Source: JBOGTC01 sp050692055
GTDB lineage: Bacteria > Chloroflexota > Limnocylindria > QHBO01
Reading direction: 5' to 3'
DNA: 20,356 nt
Assembly: GCA_050692055.1 (NCBI GenBank)
Contig: JBOGTC010000106.1
Location: 1 to 20,356, forward strand
Shown here piece after piece: positions 1 through 7,587 of the stretch. A program made the position numbers and the translations under genes. How positions within the stretch are numbered: position 1 is the first letter of the stretch; every line of letters begins with the position of its first letter. Below the pieces are notes generated by a model, which had not been told where the DNA came from, made no database searches, and saw nothing but the letters and a program-made list of their open reading frames with translations.

Positions 1-214
1 TGACGAAGAAGAAGGCCGTGCGCTGTCGGTCGGTGAGGATCTGCGACGCGGCGTTGATGCGGCCGCGGATGTACTGGAGCTCGCCGAGGATCTCGTCCTC
101 CTGGAGGTCCTTCTGGCGCTTCATGCGCGCGGCGACCTCCTCGTACTCGCGCATCTCCTCGCGGAGGTGGGTGATCTTGCCGATCCACTCGTCGTAGACC
201 TTGGCCATCGACAG
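1..214 (-). pseudogene. Continuation of the ArsA-like frame downstream of the TAG, cut by the window edge
   Basis: Reading on past the TAG in the same frame gives 71 open codons starting LSMAKVYDEWIGKITHLREE and ending in TAFFFV. Third positions are nearly all G/C and the segment is rich in Glu, Lys and Arg, as expected for the helical region after switch II in ArsA-like ATPases. Changing the TAG back to TAC would restore a smooth GHALY-Y-LSMAKVYDEW junction. This is therefore the second part of the same gene, either separated by a point mutation or sequencing error, or read through. An ATG at 206-208 could in principle serve for re-initiation, but no ribosome binding site is evident. Confidence 0.7.
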
Positions 215-724
215 CTAGTAGAGGGCGTGCCCCAGCGGGACGAGGTCGTAGATGTAGTAGTCGTAGTCCCCCTCTGACAGGATATCGACCACCGAGTCGA
301 AGATCGCGCTCTCCTCCATCGCCGGCTCGGCACTGGCGGCGGCGATGTACTCCTCGATCTCCGGCGGGACTTCCTCGAGGCCGTACATGTCGAGGATCTT
401 CGCGCGGACCTCGTCCTGGTACTCGCGAATGTGGCGGTCGGCGTCGATCTCCTGGGCCCACAGGTTGTCCATCACCTTGACCGGGCCCTTGCCGAAGATA
501 TCGGTCTGGAAGATGTCGGACAGGCTGGCCTGGGGGTCGACACTGAAGACCAGGACGCGCTTGCCCTGCTTGGCCAGCCAGTAGCCGGTGGCCGCCGAGA
601 AGGTCGTCTTGCCCAGCCCGCCCTTGCCGCCGAACATGATGTAGTGGCGATCGGGGTGTGCGTTGAAGAAGTCGGCCAGCGCCGTCGTCCGGCCCGTGCC
701 CGCCTCAGCCTGCACGGTCGTCAT
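215..724 (-). CDS. ArsA/Get3-family P-loop ATPase, N-terminal part, ended by an in-frame TAG
   Basis: The 169-residue product has the ArsA/MinD-type deviant Walker A, GGKGGLGKTT at residues 32-41, including the extra signature lysine. A switch I-like SVDPQAS follows at about 61-67, and a switch II-like segment ending in PLGHALY lies where ArsA normally has DTAPTGHT. Family members are about 300-400 residues or more, so this is roughly the first half. The stop is TAG at 215-217, and the same frame stays open beyond it to the window edge. The ATG at 724 lies 2 bases after the stop of the upstream small gene, so translation is probably coupled; I see no separate Shine-Dalgarno. By family, this is a soluble dimeric ATPase of arsenite efflux or of membrane-protein targeting. 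The neighbours are not ars genes, so an arsenic role is unsupported. Confidence is high for family and low for function. Confidence 0.85.
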   Translation of the reverse strand: MTTVQAEAGTGRTTALADFFNAHPDRHYIMFGGKGGLGKTTFSAATGYWLAKQGKRVLVFSVDPQASLSDIFQTDIFGKGPVKVMDNLWAQEIDADRHIREYQDEVRAKILDMYGLEEVPPEIEEYIAAASAEPAMEESAIFDSVVDILSEGDYDYYIYDLVPLGHALY

Positions 725-726
725 GG

Positions 727-1014
727 CTAGAACATCGCATCGGTCACATCCTTCTCGCGCAGCATGCTTCGCTTCCAGGTCGAGATCTGGGGCACCACGT
801 AGGGGAGCAGGCGCAGGGAGTAGTAGGGCGGCAGGATCGGCACCCCCACCAGGTCGCCCATGGTGATCAGGATGAAGAGGTGCTCCATGCTCGCCCGGCT
901 GCGCAGGGCGGAACGGGTCATGTCGTGAGCGGCCATCCCGTAGGTGACCTCTCGGAACTTCCCGACCAGGCCGCGCAGCCCGCCTGGCGCCTCGGATCGC
1001 TCTTCGTCAGCCAT
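727..1014 (-). CDS. Small conserved protein with a hydrophobic core, paralog of its neighbour, in the ArsA operon
   Basis: This 95-residue protein is translated from ATG at 1014 with GGGAGG about 6 bases upstream. A charged N-terminus leads to a TYGM-type motif, then a hydrophobic stretch (LFILITMGDLVGVPILPP) continuing into YYSLRLLPYVVP, and a basic tail with TWKR. It aligns along almost its whole length with the product at 1029-1322, sharing the pattern GD(L/M)(V/I)G(V/L)P(I/V)-PPYYSLRLLP-VVPQI-TWKR. The hydrophobic part could be one membrane segment or a membrane-associated hairpin. It lies 2 bases before the ArsA-like ATPase, so the products probably act together. I do not recognise a characterised family. 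A client or adaptor role for the ATPase is inference. Confidence 0.82.
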   Translation of the reverse strand: MADEERSEAPGGLRGLVGKFREVTYGMAAHDMTRSALRSRASMEHLFILITMGDLVGVPILPPYYSLRLLPYVVPQISTWKRSMLREKDVTDAMF

Positions 1015-1028
1015 CGTTGCCTCCCGGC

Positions 1029-1322
1029 CTACACGCCGTGCAGCTCATAGTCGTGCTCCTCGCTGAAGTGGCGTTCGCGCAGGACGCGCCGCTTCCAGGT
1101 GGCGATCTGCGGGACGACGAAGGGCAGCAGGCGGAGGGAATAGTAGGGCGGGATGACGGGGAGACCGATCATATCGCCGACGCAGGCCACCATGAAGATC
1201 GTCTCCAGGTTGGCGCGCATCGCGACCGATTGGCGGGCGAACTCGTGCCCGGTCATGCCGTAGACGAATTCGCGCAGAGAAGCGCGCAACCCTCCGCCAG
1301 CCGCGCCGCGCTCGTTGCTCAC
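1029..1322 (-). CDS. Small conserved protein, first gene of the ArsA operon, paralog of the next gene
   Basis: This 97-residue protein starts at GTG 1322, preceded by GGGAGG about 5 bases upstream, which decides the start. It shares its layout with the following 95-residue paralog: a short charged N-terminus, a VYGMTGHEF segment, a hydrophobic stretch (IFMVACVGDMIGLPVIPP), YYSLRLLPFVVPQI, ATWKR, and an acidic, His-containing tail that the paralog lacks. Only 14 bases separate the two genes, so this is a tandem duplication inside an operon. It is the promoter-proximal gene, with the divergent gene at 1426 on the other strand. Function is unknown. Confidence 0.82.
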   Translation of the reverse strand: MSNERGAAGGGLRASLREFVYGMTGHEFARQSVAMRANLETIFMVACVGDMIGLPVIPPYYSLRLLPFVVPQIATWKRRVLRERHFSEEHDYELHGV

Positions 1323-1345
1323 GGAACCTCCCGACCCAATGTCGA

Positions 1346-1365
1346 TGGGTGAAATCTAGCACCCA
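1346..1365. promoter_or_regulatory. Inverted repeat in the divergent intergenic gap
   Basis: TGGGTG (1346-1351) and CACCCA (1360-1365) form a 6-bp dyad with an 8-base A/T-rich centre. It sits 24 bases upstream of the GTG that opens the ArsA operon, in the 103-base gap between divergent genes. The minus strand reads TAGATT across the centre, a weak -10-like hexamer. It could be an operator or a 5' leader hairpin. The evidence is positional only. Confidence 0.3.
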
Positions 1366-1425
1366 CCCCGCCGAAGCCCGATTGACCGATGCCCTCCATG
1401 CTCCGTACAGTCGCCTGCACTCCTC

Positions 1426-2094
1426 ATGCCCGATCTCTCGGCGTTCGGCGCCTCGCTCGCGATCGCGCTGCTGGTGGCGGTCATGCTCTGGTTTGCCCTC
1501 GGCACCCAGCGCAACATCCGACGCGGCAACGCACTGCTGAGCTGGCTCCAGGATGGCCTGCCGCTGCTCGGCGAGCGGACGACCCTGCGCTGGCTGGGCA
1601 GCTCAGTCGTCGAGCTGCGCATCGTTCAGCCCGAAACGCCGTTCCGCGAGGCCGAGCTCCTGGTCGTGCTCGAGCCGCGTGACCTCGGCGCCCTGTGGGC
1701 GCTCGCTCATCGTCGCGGGCGGCGCGACTTCCTGATCGTCCGGACGCGCCTCGTGCGGGCGCCGCGTTTCAGCGCCGATCTCGCGGATCCGGCCAGCTGG
1801 ACGATGGGAGACGTGAGGCGCCGTTGGGCGGGCGAGCGCGCGGACTCGAGCTGGAGCGGGACGTGGGATGGGACGGCGCTCGAGGCGCGGCACGACGCGA
1901 CGGCGAAGCTCGACGACCTGCGCGGCTGGTGGGGACAGCTGGCCAGCGCGAGCGGAGGGGTCTGGCGGGTCTCGATCAGCCCAACGGTGCCGCACCTGGA
2001 GATCCACCTTCTGCCGCCGCCGCACGGAGTGAGCTCCCGGCGCTTGATGGAAACGGTTCGCGAGGTGGCGCGTCAGGTTGCGCCCAGCGGCTAG
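1426..2094 (+). CDS. Hypothetical membrane-anchored protein
   Basis: This 222-residue protein has one clear N-terminal hydrophobic segment (about residues 7-26, LAIALLVAVMLWFALG region) followed by a basic TQRNIRRG, which predicts an N-out/C-in single-pass anchor with a cytosolic domain of about 190 residues. The soluble part is rich in Trp, Arg and Asp, has no cysteines, and shows no motif I can assign to a family. ATG 1426 is the natural start because the hydrophobic segment follows at once, although no good Shine-Dalgarno is visible. The gene is divergent from the ArsA operon and ends before a strong hairpin shared with the convergent cstA. Codon use matches its neighbours, so I think it is real; its function is unknown. 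Confidence 0.75.
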   Translation: MPDLSAFGASLAIALLVAVMLWFALGTQRNIRRGNALLSWLQDGLPLLGERTTLRWLGSSVVELRIVQPETPFREAELLVVLEPRDLGALWALAHRRGRRDFLIVRTRLVRAPRFSADLADPASWTMGDVRRRWAGERADSSWSGTWDGTALEARHDATAKLDDLRGWWGQLASASGGVWRVSISPTVPHLEIHLLPPPHGVSSRRLMETVREVARQVAPSG

Positions 2095-2101
2095 CAGCGG
2101 A

Positions 2102-2129
2102 GTGGGCCGAGCCCGGAGGCCCGGCCCAC
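2102..2129. terminator. Hairpin between convergent genes, probable bidirectional terminator
   Basis: GTGGGCCG (2102-2109) pairs perfectly with CGGCCCAC (2122-2129). After one A-C mismatch the stem continues GCC/GGC around a 4-base loop (CGGA). It lies in the 56-base gap between the stops of the plus-strand gene at 1426 and the minus-strand cstA. No T-run follows on either side, so this is a structure-based call. Confidence 0.6.
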
Positions 2130-2150
2130 ACACAACGAAGCAACGCGTGC

Positions 2151-4049
2151 TCAAGCGCCGGGTGCCGCGGCCACTGGAGCCGGCTCGGCCGGCAGGGCCC
2201 GGTAGCGGCCCCAGGCCTTCCATGCGTCGAAGGCGATGAGCAGTGCCGCCACCACCAGCAGCAGCGAAACCGCGATCATGGCCCAGGCGCCGATGATGGA
2301 GATCGGCGCCGATCCCTCTCGGATCACGATCGTGACGTACAGGTTGTACGCCGTCACCAGGCTCGCCGCCACGGTGGTCACGTACATGAACAGCATGGGG
2401 ATCCCGGCGTAGGCCGGATTCCGCCGCGTCGAGGCCAGCCACAGGGTCACGAGCAGCAGGCTGAGCGCTGCCAGCAGCTGATTAGAGGCGCCGAAGAGCT
2501 GCCACAGGTAGACCCACGTTCCGGACAGGACCAGGGCCAGCACCAGGACCGACGAGATGACCGTCGCGATGTGCTGGTTCTTGAAGCCCACCCATGCGTC
2601 GCCCAGCCACTCGCCCAGTGTCACGCGCATCACGCGAAAGACGAGCTGCACAACGGTCAGCACGATCACGACGAACGCGCCGAAGCCGAGCGCTGTCCCG
2701 AAGGCCAGCGGCACGAGCCCGAAGGTGGCAACGTTCAACAGGTTGCCGACCCCCGCGGCAAACGCCCCTGCTCCAGCGCCGCCGGCGATCGCCACCGCCG
2801 TCAGCGACAGGAGGCCAAGCGTGTTCTCGCTGAACATGCCGCCCCCGCCGACCGGCAACGCATCGGTTTCGTACTGGAGCTGGCGAGCGGTGCCGACCGA
2901 GCCGAAGAGCGCGTGCCAGCCGGAGATGGCGCCGCAGGCGATGGTCACGAAGAGCATCGGCCATAGGGTCTGGATGGCGCCCGTGGCCTGGGTGGGGGCG
3001 AAGCCGGTGAACGCCGCGAGCTTGAAGGCTGCCACCTCCGGTCGGAAGAACGGCGCCAGGATGGCGCCCAGGGCCGACAGGCCAATGGTCAGGGCGGTGA
3101 TCCAGAAGCCGATGTAGTTGACCGGCTGCGCGAAGCGCCAGATCGCCATGTTGGTGCCCAGGTAGCTGAAGGCCAGCAGGAAGAGGCACCAGAACAGGAA
3201 GCTGGGCAGGACGTTGATCTCGCCCGTCTCCGGGTTGAAGACCGCCGTGGCCGGTCGCTCCCCGGTCTCTGGGTTGACCGGCGGAACGCGTGGATCGGCG
3301 TTCGTCGGGTCGACCACGGTGTAGATGGGAGTCCCATCGCCGTTCAGCGTGGCATTGATGCCGCGCACGACACCGCTCACCGGCCCGGTTTCCCAGGTCG
3401 GCGGCTGGCCCTGCTGGAAGGCCACGCCCAGCGGGCCGAGCGCCATGGCCAGCAGCGTGGCGACGACGATGAGGAGCGTGACCTGGATCAAGTCAACCTT
3501 TCGGCGGTAGATGAGGTAGCCACCGAGCATTCCCATCGCGGCCAGCACCACGATCCCGAACGGGACGTCGGGCCGGGCGTCCAGCACGGCCGCCATGATC
3601 CCGATGAACGCGCCGCCGATCAACAGCAGGTAGAAGAAGATGAACACGAACAGGATTGTCCGCGTGCGCGGGCTGATGAGCCGATGGGCGATGGCTGAGA
3701 GCGAGTTCCCGTCGTTCCGCACGCTCATCATGATCGCGCTGTAATCGCTGGCCCAACCGATGAAGGTGACGCCAACCATCAGCCAGATGATCGACGGCAG
3801 CCAGCCCCACAGGTTGGCGGCGGTGATGACGCCCACGATCGGGCCGGCGGCCGCGATCGACTTGAAGTGGTAGCCGTACAGCACGAATCTGCTGGTCGGC
3901 ATGAAGTCGGCCCCGTCCATGTACATGGTGGCTGGCGTCGCCCGCTTCGGGTCGGACTGAATGACGACCCGATCGATGCGGCGCGCGTAGTAGTTATAGG
4001 CGAGGTAGATGACCACCACGCCGATGACCACGACCCATAGTGAGCTCAT
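2151..4049 (-). CDS. cstA: CstA-family carbon starvation protein (membrane transporter)
   Basis: This 632-residue polytopic membrane protein has many hydrophobic segments throughout. The CstA hallmark lies near residues 58-73, read here as GYHFKSIAAAGPIVG (the usual form has GHHF), followed by the WL-IIW-GV and YSAIMMSVRNDGNSLS segments typical of the family. CstA proteins take up peptides or pyruvate and are induced on carbon limitation in enterobacteria. A non-hydrophobic insert of about 60 residues (near 215-280, rich in Pro, Gly and Thr) is probably an external loop. The length is somewhat below the roughly 700 residues of E. coli CstA. ATG 4049 is supported by GGGAGGG about 6 bases upstream. 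A thioredoxin-like gene lies upstream on the same strand, about 96 bases away, so the two may be co-transcribed. Substrate is not deducible here. Confidence 0.92.
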   Translation of the reverse strand: MSSLWVVVIGVVVIYLAYNYYARRIDRVVIQSDPKRATPATMYMDGADFMPTSRFVLYGYHFKSIAAAGPIVGVITAANLWGWLPSIIWLMVGVTFIGWASDYSAIMMSVRNDGNSLSAIAHRLISPRTRTILFVFIFFYLLLIGGAFIGIMAAVLDARPDVPFGIVVLAAMGMLGGYLIYRRKVDLIQVTLLIVVATLLAMALGPLGVAFQQGQPPTWETGPVSGVVRGINATLNGDGTPIYTVVDPTNADPRVPPVNPETGERPATAVFNPETGEINVLPSFLFWCLFLLAFSYLGTNMAIWRFAQPVNYIGFWITALTIGLSALGAILAPFFRPEVAAFKLAAFTGFAPTQATGAIQTLWPMLFVTIACGAISGWHALFGSVGTARQLQYETDALPVGGGGMFSENTLGLLSLTAVAIAGGAGAGAFAAGVGNLLNVATFGLVPLAFGTALGFGAFVVIVLTVVQLVFRVMRVTLGEWLGDAWVGFKNQHIATVISSVLVLALVLSGTWVYLWQLFGASNQLLAALSLLLVTLWLASTRRNPAYAGIPMLFMYVTTVAASLVTAYNLYVTIVIREGSAPISIIGAWAMIAVSLLLVVAALLIAFDAWKAWGRYRALPAEPAPVAAAPGA

Positions 4050-4145
4050 GCAACCCTCCCGTTTGAAGGAGCACTGTGGTGGGGCGATGCCGAATGGCGG
4101 GGCCGCCGCGCTCGCTGGCGCCCGGCGGTCCGTGTGGGTCTCCCG

Positions 4146-4538
4146 CTAGGCCCCTCCTGTCCCTTGCGAGGACGACACGTAGCGGTCGATGACGCCATCC
4201 ACGGCACCGAAGTCGGTGCCGATCGCCGTCTCGCGCCCGGCCACGATGGTTGCCGGGTAGCGGCGCACGCGGTGGCGCAGCGACTTCCAGACGCCCTCGA
4301 TCGAGGCGGCGTCGATGACCGAGACGGCGACGCGGCCGGGGTGGCGTTCGAGCAGGCGATGGACCCAGTCGGACACATCCTGGTACTCGCTGGCCAGGTT
4401 GTCCGGCAGTGAGCTGGCCGCGGCCTCGCTCTGTACGCGCTGGCCGATACCCATGCCCTCGAACGCCACCTCGCAGTGCTGGCAGTGGCGGAAGGCCGTC
4501 GGCGCGTAAGTGATGATTTGTACGCTCACCGGCTGCAT
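4146..4538 (-). CDS. Small thioredoxin-fold-like protein with a CxxC motif
   Basis: From ATG 4538 the product is 130 residues. This start is chosen because GAGGGGAG lies about 5 bases upstream, while the frame further upstream has no such signal. It opens MQPVSVQIITYAPTAF, a short beta strand, then CQHC at residues 19-22, where thiol-disulfide proteins carry their redox pair. Later, YPATIVAGRETAIG resembles the cis-Pro strand and following strand of thioredoxin-like folds (YPT-VV-G). The middle is a charged helix with an RLLERHPGRVAVSVIDAAS stretch. It could be a cytosolic thiol reductase or a metal-binding relative, since the CxxC with flanking His would also suit metal. It lies between the SDR gene and cstA on the same strand. 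The fold call is moderate and the role unknown. Confidence 0.7.
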   Translation of the reverse strand: MQPVSVQIITYAPTAFRHCQHCEVAFEGMGIGQRVQSEAAASSLPDNLASEYQDVSDWVHRLLERHPGRVAVSVIDAASIEGVWKSLRHRVRRYPATIVAGRETAIGTDFGAVDGVIDRYVSSSQGTGGA

Positions 4539-4631
4539 CGAACTCCCCTCAGGCACATCACACCCATCGGTTCCGCTCGGGCCGCGAAGGCAGGGTACAC
4601 CCAACTGACAAGGGGAAGAGGGCCGTTGGGC

Positions 4632-5417
4632 TCAGATACCGCGCAGCAACCCACCGTCGACCGGAATGAGAGCGCCGGTCACGTACGAGGCGGCGTCCGA
4701 GCACAGGTAGGTGACGAGGCTTGCCAGCTCCTGCGGCTGGCCGTAGCGCCCTGCGGGGATTGCCGCCTGTGCCTCGGCCTGGACCTCCTTCAGGCTGCGG
4801 CCCTCACCCTCCGCGCGTTGGCGATCGAGCGAGTCAATGCGCGCGGTATGTACGCGGCCGGTGACCACGCCATTGATCGTCACGCCGTCTGTGGCCACAG
4901 CCACCGCAGCCGTCTTCAGCCAGCCTGCCAGCGCGGAGCGGCCTGCGGTCGAGTAGACGAGGTTGGGCATCGGCTCGCGGATCACCGACGACATGAGCGC
5001 CACCACTCGCCCGTGGCGCTGTGCACGCATGGCCGGCAGCAGGGCGGTGGCGACGGCGATGTGCGTGATCGCCAGCAGCTGGAAGGCTTGGCGCCAGCCG
5101 TCCGGATCGGTCGCGAGCGGGTCGACCGTGGGCGGGCCGCCCGCGTTCAGGATGCAGATGTCGACCGTGCCAAGGCGCTGGGCGGCCTCGACGATGCGCT
5201 CGGCGGCGGCCGGGTCGGCCGCGTCCGCGGCCAGCGTCTCGACCTCCACGCCGTGCGCCTGCTGCAGCCGCTGAGCGGTGGCGTGCAGGTGCTCGTTGCT
5301 GCGCGCCCAGAGCAGGAGGCGGCATCCCTCAGCGGCGAGCGCCTCGGCGACGGCGGCGCCAAGGCCAGCTGAGGCGCCCCCGACCACGGCGGTCCGTCCG
5401 GCGAGCCCGAGCTCCAT
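4632..5417 (-). CDS. SDR-family oxidoreductase, divergent subfamily without the YxxxK motif
   Basis: This 261-residue protein has the classical SDR layout. The dinucleotide-binding GGASAGLG is at 13-20, an acidic position in the AADAADP turn near 65, NAGGP at 91-95, and a serine pair at 143-144. YSTAGR at 155-160 has a tyrosine but Gly, not Lys, at +4, with Arg at +5 and a later GWLKT. The C-terminus (SYVTGALIPVDGG) is the usual FabG-like ending. Related FabG-like SDRs with an R..GW.KT arrangement also lack the canonical Tyr-Lys pair, so this is a subfamily trait rather than damage. Substrate is unknown and 3-ketoacyl reductase activity should not be assumed. It follows the permease gene by 24 bases, suggesting co-transcription. 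Confidence 0.87.
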   Translation of the reverse strand: MELGLAGRTAVVGGASAGLGAAVAEALAAEGCRLLLWARSNEHLHATAQRLQQAHGVEVETLAADAADPAAAERIVEAAQRLGTVDICILNAGGPPTVDPLATDPDGWRQAFQLLAITHIAVATALLPAMRAQRHGRVVALMSSVIREPMPNLVYSTAGRSALAGWLKTAAVAVATDGVTINGVVTGRVHTARIDSLDRQRAEGEGRSLKEVQAEAQAAIPAGRYGQPQELASLVTYLCSDAASYVTGALIPVDGGLLRGI

Positions 5418-5441
5418 GAGGCGATTGTAGGAGCATTCAAA

Positions 5442-7499
5442 CTACGTGCGCGGCGGGTGATAGGGGACATCGGCCACGATCGTGTTGCGACGCGCGAAGA
5501 GGCGCAGCTTCAGGCGCAGCGCAGTCTGGTTGTGGAGCAGGTTCTCCCACCAGTGCTTCGGCACGAACTCGGCGAGCACGACCAGGATCGGTCGGTCCGG
5601 CGCCTGGCGCTGGAGGGCGTCCATGTAGGCCAGCAGGGGACCGATGAGGGCCCGATAGGGCGACTGGACCACGACCAGCTCGGTCGAGCCGGCCCAGGCA
5701 GGCCAGCGCTCACGCAGCGCATCGGCCTCGACGGGGTCATTCGTGACGTGGACCGCGACGGCATCGGCGCTGATGGAGTTGGCGAAGGCGATCGCCTGGC
5801 GCGCCGGCCGGTCGAGCCGTGCGATCGGCACGATCACGATCGGCCTCGGGGCGACCTCGCCCGCATCCGGGATGCGCTCCAGGGCCATGGCCCGATCCAT
5901 GCTGCGGTAGTGATTGTTGATGGCCAGCAGGACCGCGACGAGGACCGGCATCGCGATCACCACCATCCAGGCGCCCGACACGAACTTGCTTTCGACCACG
6001 ATCAGGGCGATCACGCCGGTCGTTGCCGCCCCCAGGCCGTTGATGGCCACCCCACGACGCCAGCCGCTGTCATGGCGTCGTCGCCAGCGCGCGATCATGC
6101 CGGCCTGCGACAGGGTGAAGGCGATAAAGACGCCGAGCGTGTAGAGCGGGATGAGGGCGGTTACGCTGGCGGCGAAGATCACGATGAGGAGGCCCGCCAA
6201 CCCGGAAAGCGCGATGATCCCCGTCGTGAACGCCAATCGCTCCCCGCGGAAGGCGAACTGCCGTGGCATGAACCCGTCGCGGGCAAGGAAGCTTGACAGG
6301 CGCGGAAAGTCCGCGTAGGCGGTGTTCGCCGCCAGGGCCAGGACCAGCACGGTGGCCACCTGGATGAGAATGAAGAACCAGCCTTCCCCCACGACGATCC
6401 GCGCGATGATGCTGAGGACCGTGCTCTCCTCGGTCGGGTCCGGGACGATCCCGATAGTGCTGCCGAGGTAGCTGATTCCCAGGAAGAGCGTCGCGAAGAT
6501 CGCGGCCGCCCAGACGAGCGTGATGCGGGCATTCCGCCATTCGGGCGTCTTGAAGGCTGGGACTCCGTCGCTGATCGCCTCGACGCCGGTGAGCGCCGCG
6601 GCTCCCGAGCTGAACGCGCGCAGGATGAGGAAGAGGCCGAGCGCCTCGCCCGCCCCACCCTCACCGGCCAGCCATTCCGTCGGCGGCGTGTAGTCCGGCA
6701 GCGTCCCCGTCGCCAGGCGCGCGAGACCGATGCCGATCATGGCCAGGATCGCGCCCATGTAGAGGTACGTCGGCATCATGAAGATCGTGCCGGACTCGCG
6801 CACGCCGCGGAGATTGCCGACCATGAGGATCGCGACGATGGCCACGCCGACGAGCACCCGCTCCTCGAAGAGCTCCGGAACGACCGACGTGATGGCCGCC
6901 ACCGCGGCGGAGACGGAAACGGCGACGGTCAGCGTGTAGTCGATGAGGAGTGCCGCGCCGGCCACGAGGCCGGCGAGAGAGCCGAGATTGTCGCCCGAGA
7001 CGATGTAGCTCGACGCGCCATCCGGATAGGCGCGGATCGTCTGCCAGTAGCTCGTCACCACGATGGCGAGCACCACACAGATGGCGATCGTCAGTGGCAT
7101 CGTGAGGCTGATGGCACCGATGCCGGCCAGCACCAGGATGCGCATCATCTCCTCGGTGGCATAAGCCGATGAGCTGATGTTGTCGCTCGAGAAGATGGCG
7201 AGCGCCTTGACCTTGGTGAGGCGCTCGTGCTCCTCGCGCTCGCTGCTGATCGGCCGACCGATGAGGCCAGTCCGGAGCCGACGCAGACCGCTCTTCCACC
7301 CCCGGCGCTCGAGGATTGTCTGCTCGGTGGCGATCAGCTCACCCTCATCCTCCCCGCGCTGGAAGGCGTCCTCGAAGGGACGCACGATGCGCACGTACGC
7401 GTCGCCCGGCCGCTTCCCGCGTCGGCGCTCGCGGACCTCGAGGAGGGGATCAACCCGGCGATCGCCCGGCGGTTCGGGAGTACGCGTCACGGCGCGCAA
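5442..7499 (-). CDS. APC-superfamily permease with a C-terminal cytosolic domain
   Basis: The frame gives 685 residues. About the first 95 are hydrophilic and charged; the transporter core begins at HERLTKVKALAIFSSDNISS-AYATEE, a signature of a large APC-type amino-acid permease group. About 12 hydrophobic segments follow, to roughly residue 535. The last 150 residues are soluble with a repeated alpha/beta character (RPIVIVPIARLDRPARQAIAFA...), resembling a universal-stress-like domain, and include the conserved-looking FVPKHWWENLLHNQTALRLK. By family, it is a cation-coupled amino-acid or related-solute transporter. The start is uncertain: 7499 is a TTG with no clear Shine-Dalgarno, and a downstream GTG is possible. 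It is upstream of the SDR gene, 24 bases apart. Family is sure; substrate is not. Confidence 0.88.
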   Translation of the reverse strand: MRAVTRTPEPPGDRRVDPLLEVRERRRGKRPGDAYVRIVRPFEDAFQRGEDEGELIATEQTILERRGWKSGLRRLRTGLIGRPISSEREEHERLTKVKALAIFSSDNISSSAYATEEMMRILVLAGIGAISLTMPLTIAICVVLAIVVTSYWQTIRAYPDGASSYIVSGDNLGSLAGLVAGAALLIDYTLTVAVSVSAAVAAITSVVPELFEERVLVGVAIVAILMVGNLRGVRESGTIFMMPTYLYMGAILAMIGIGLARLATGTLPDYTPPTEWLAGEGGAGEALGLFLILRAFSSGAAALTGVEAISDGVPAFKTPEWRNARITLVWAAAIFATLFLGISYLGSTIGIVPDPTEESTVLSIIARIVVGEGWFFILIQVATVLVLALAANTAYADFPRLSSFLARDGFMPRQFAFRGERLAFTTGIIALSGLAGLLIVIFAASVTALIPLYTLGVFIAFTLSQAGMIARWRRRHDSGWRRGVAINGLGAATTGVIALIVVESKFVSGAWMVVIAMPVLVAVLLAINNHYRSMDRAMALERIPDAGEVAPRPIVIVPIARLDRPARQAIAFANSISADAVAVHVTNDPVEADALRERWPAWAGSTELVVVQSPYRALIGPLLAYMDALQRQAPDRPILVVLAEFVPKHWWENLLHNQTALRLKLRLFARRNTIVADVPYHPPRT

Positions 7500-7587
7500 C
7501 GGTACACCGCGCCGCGCCAGCCGACTGCCGCGGTTCGTTCAGATCATCGCGGCCGTGGCCACTCCGAGGAGCAGCCCGGCCGGGACA

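Noticed and set aside
1695..2966. Plus-strand frame of 423 codons overlapping the 222-residue gene and cstA
   Set aside because: It crosses two real genes on different strands, and its His/Arg-rich composition is typical of a shadow frame in GC-rich DNA.
4600..4630. CCCAAC/GTTGGG hairpin before the thioredoxin-like gene as a terminator
   Set aside because: The stem is only 6 bp with a 19-base loop and no T-run.
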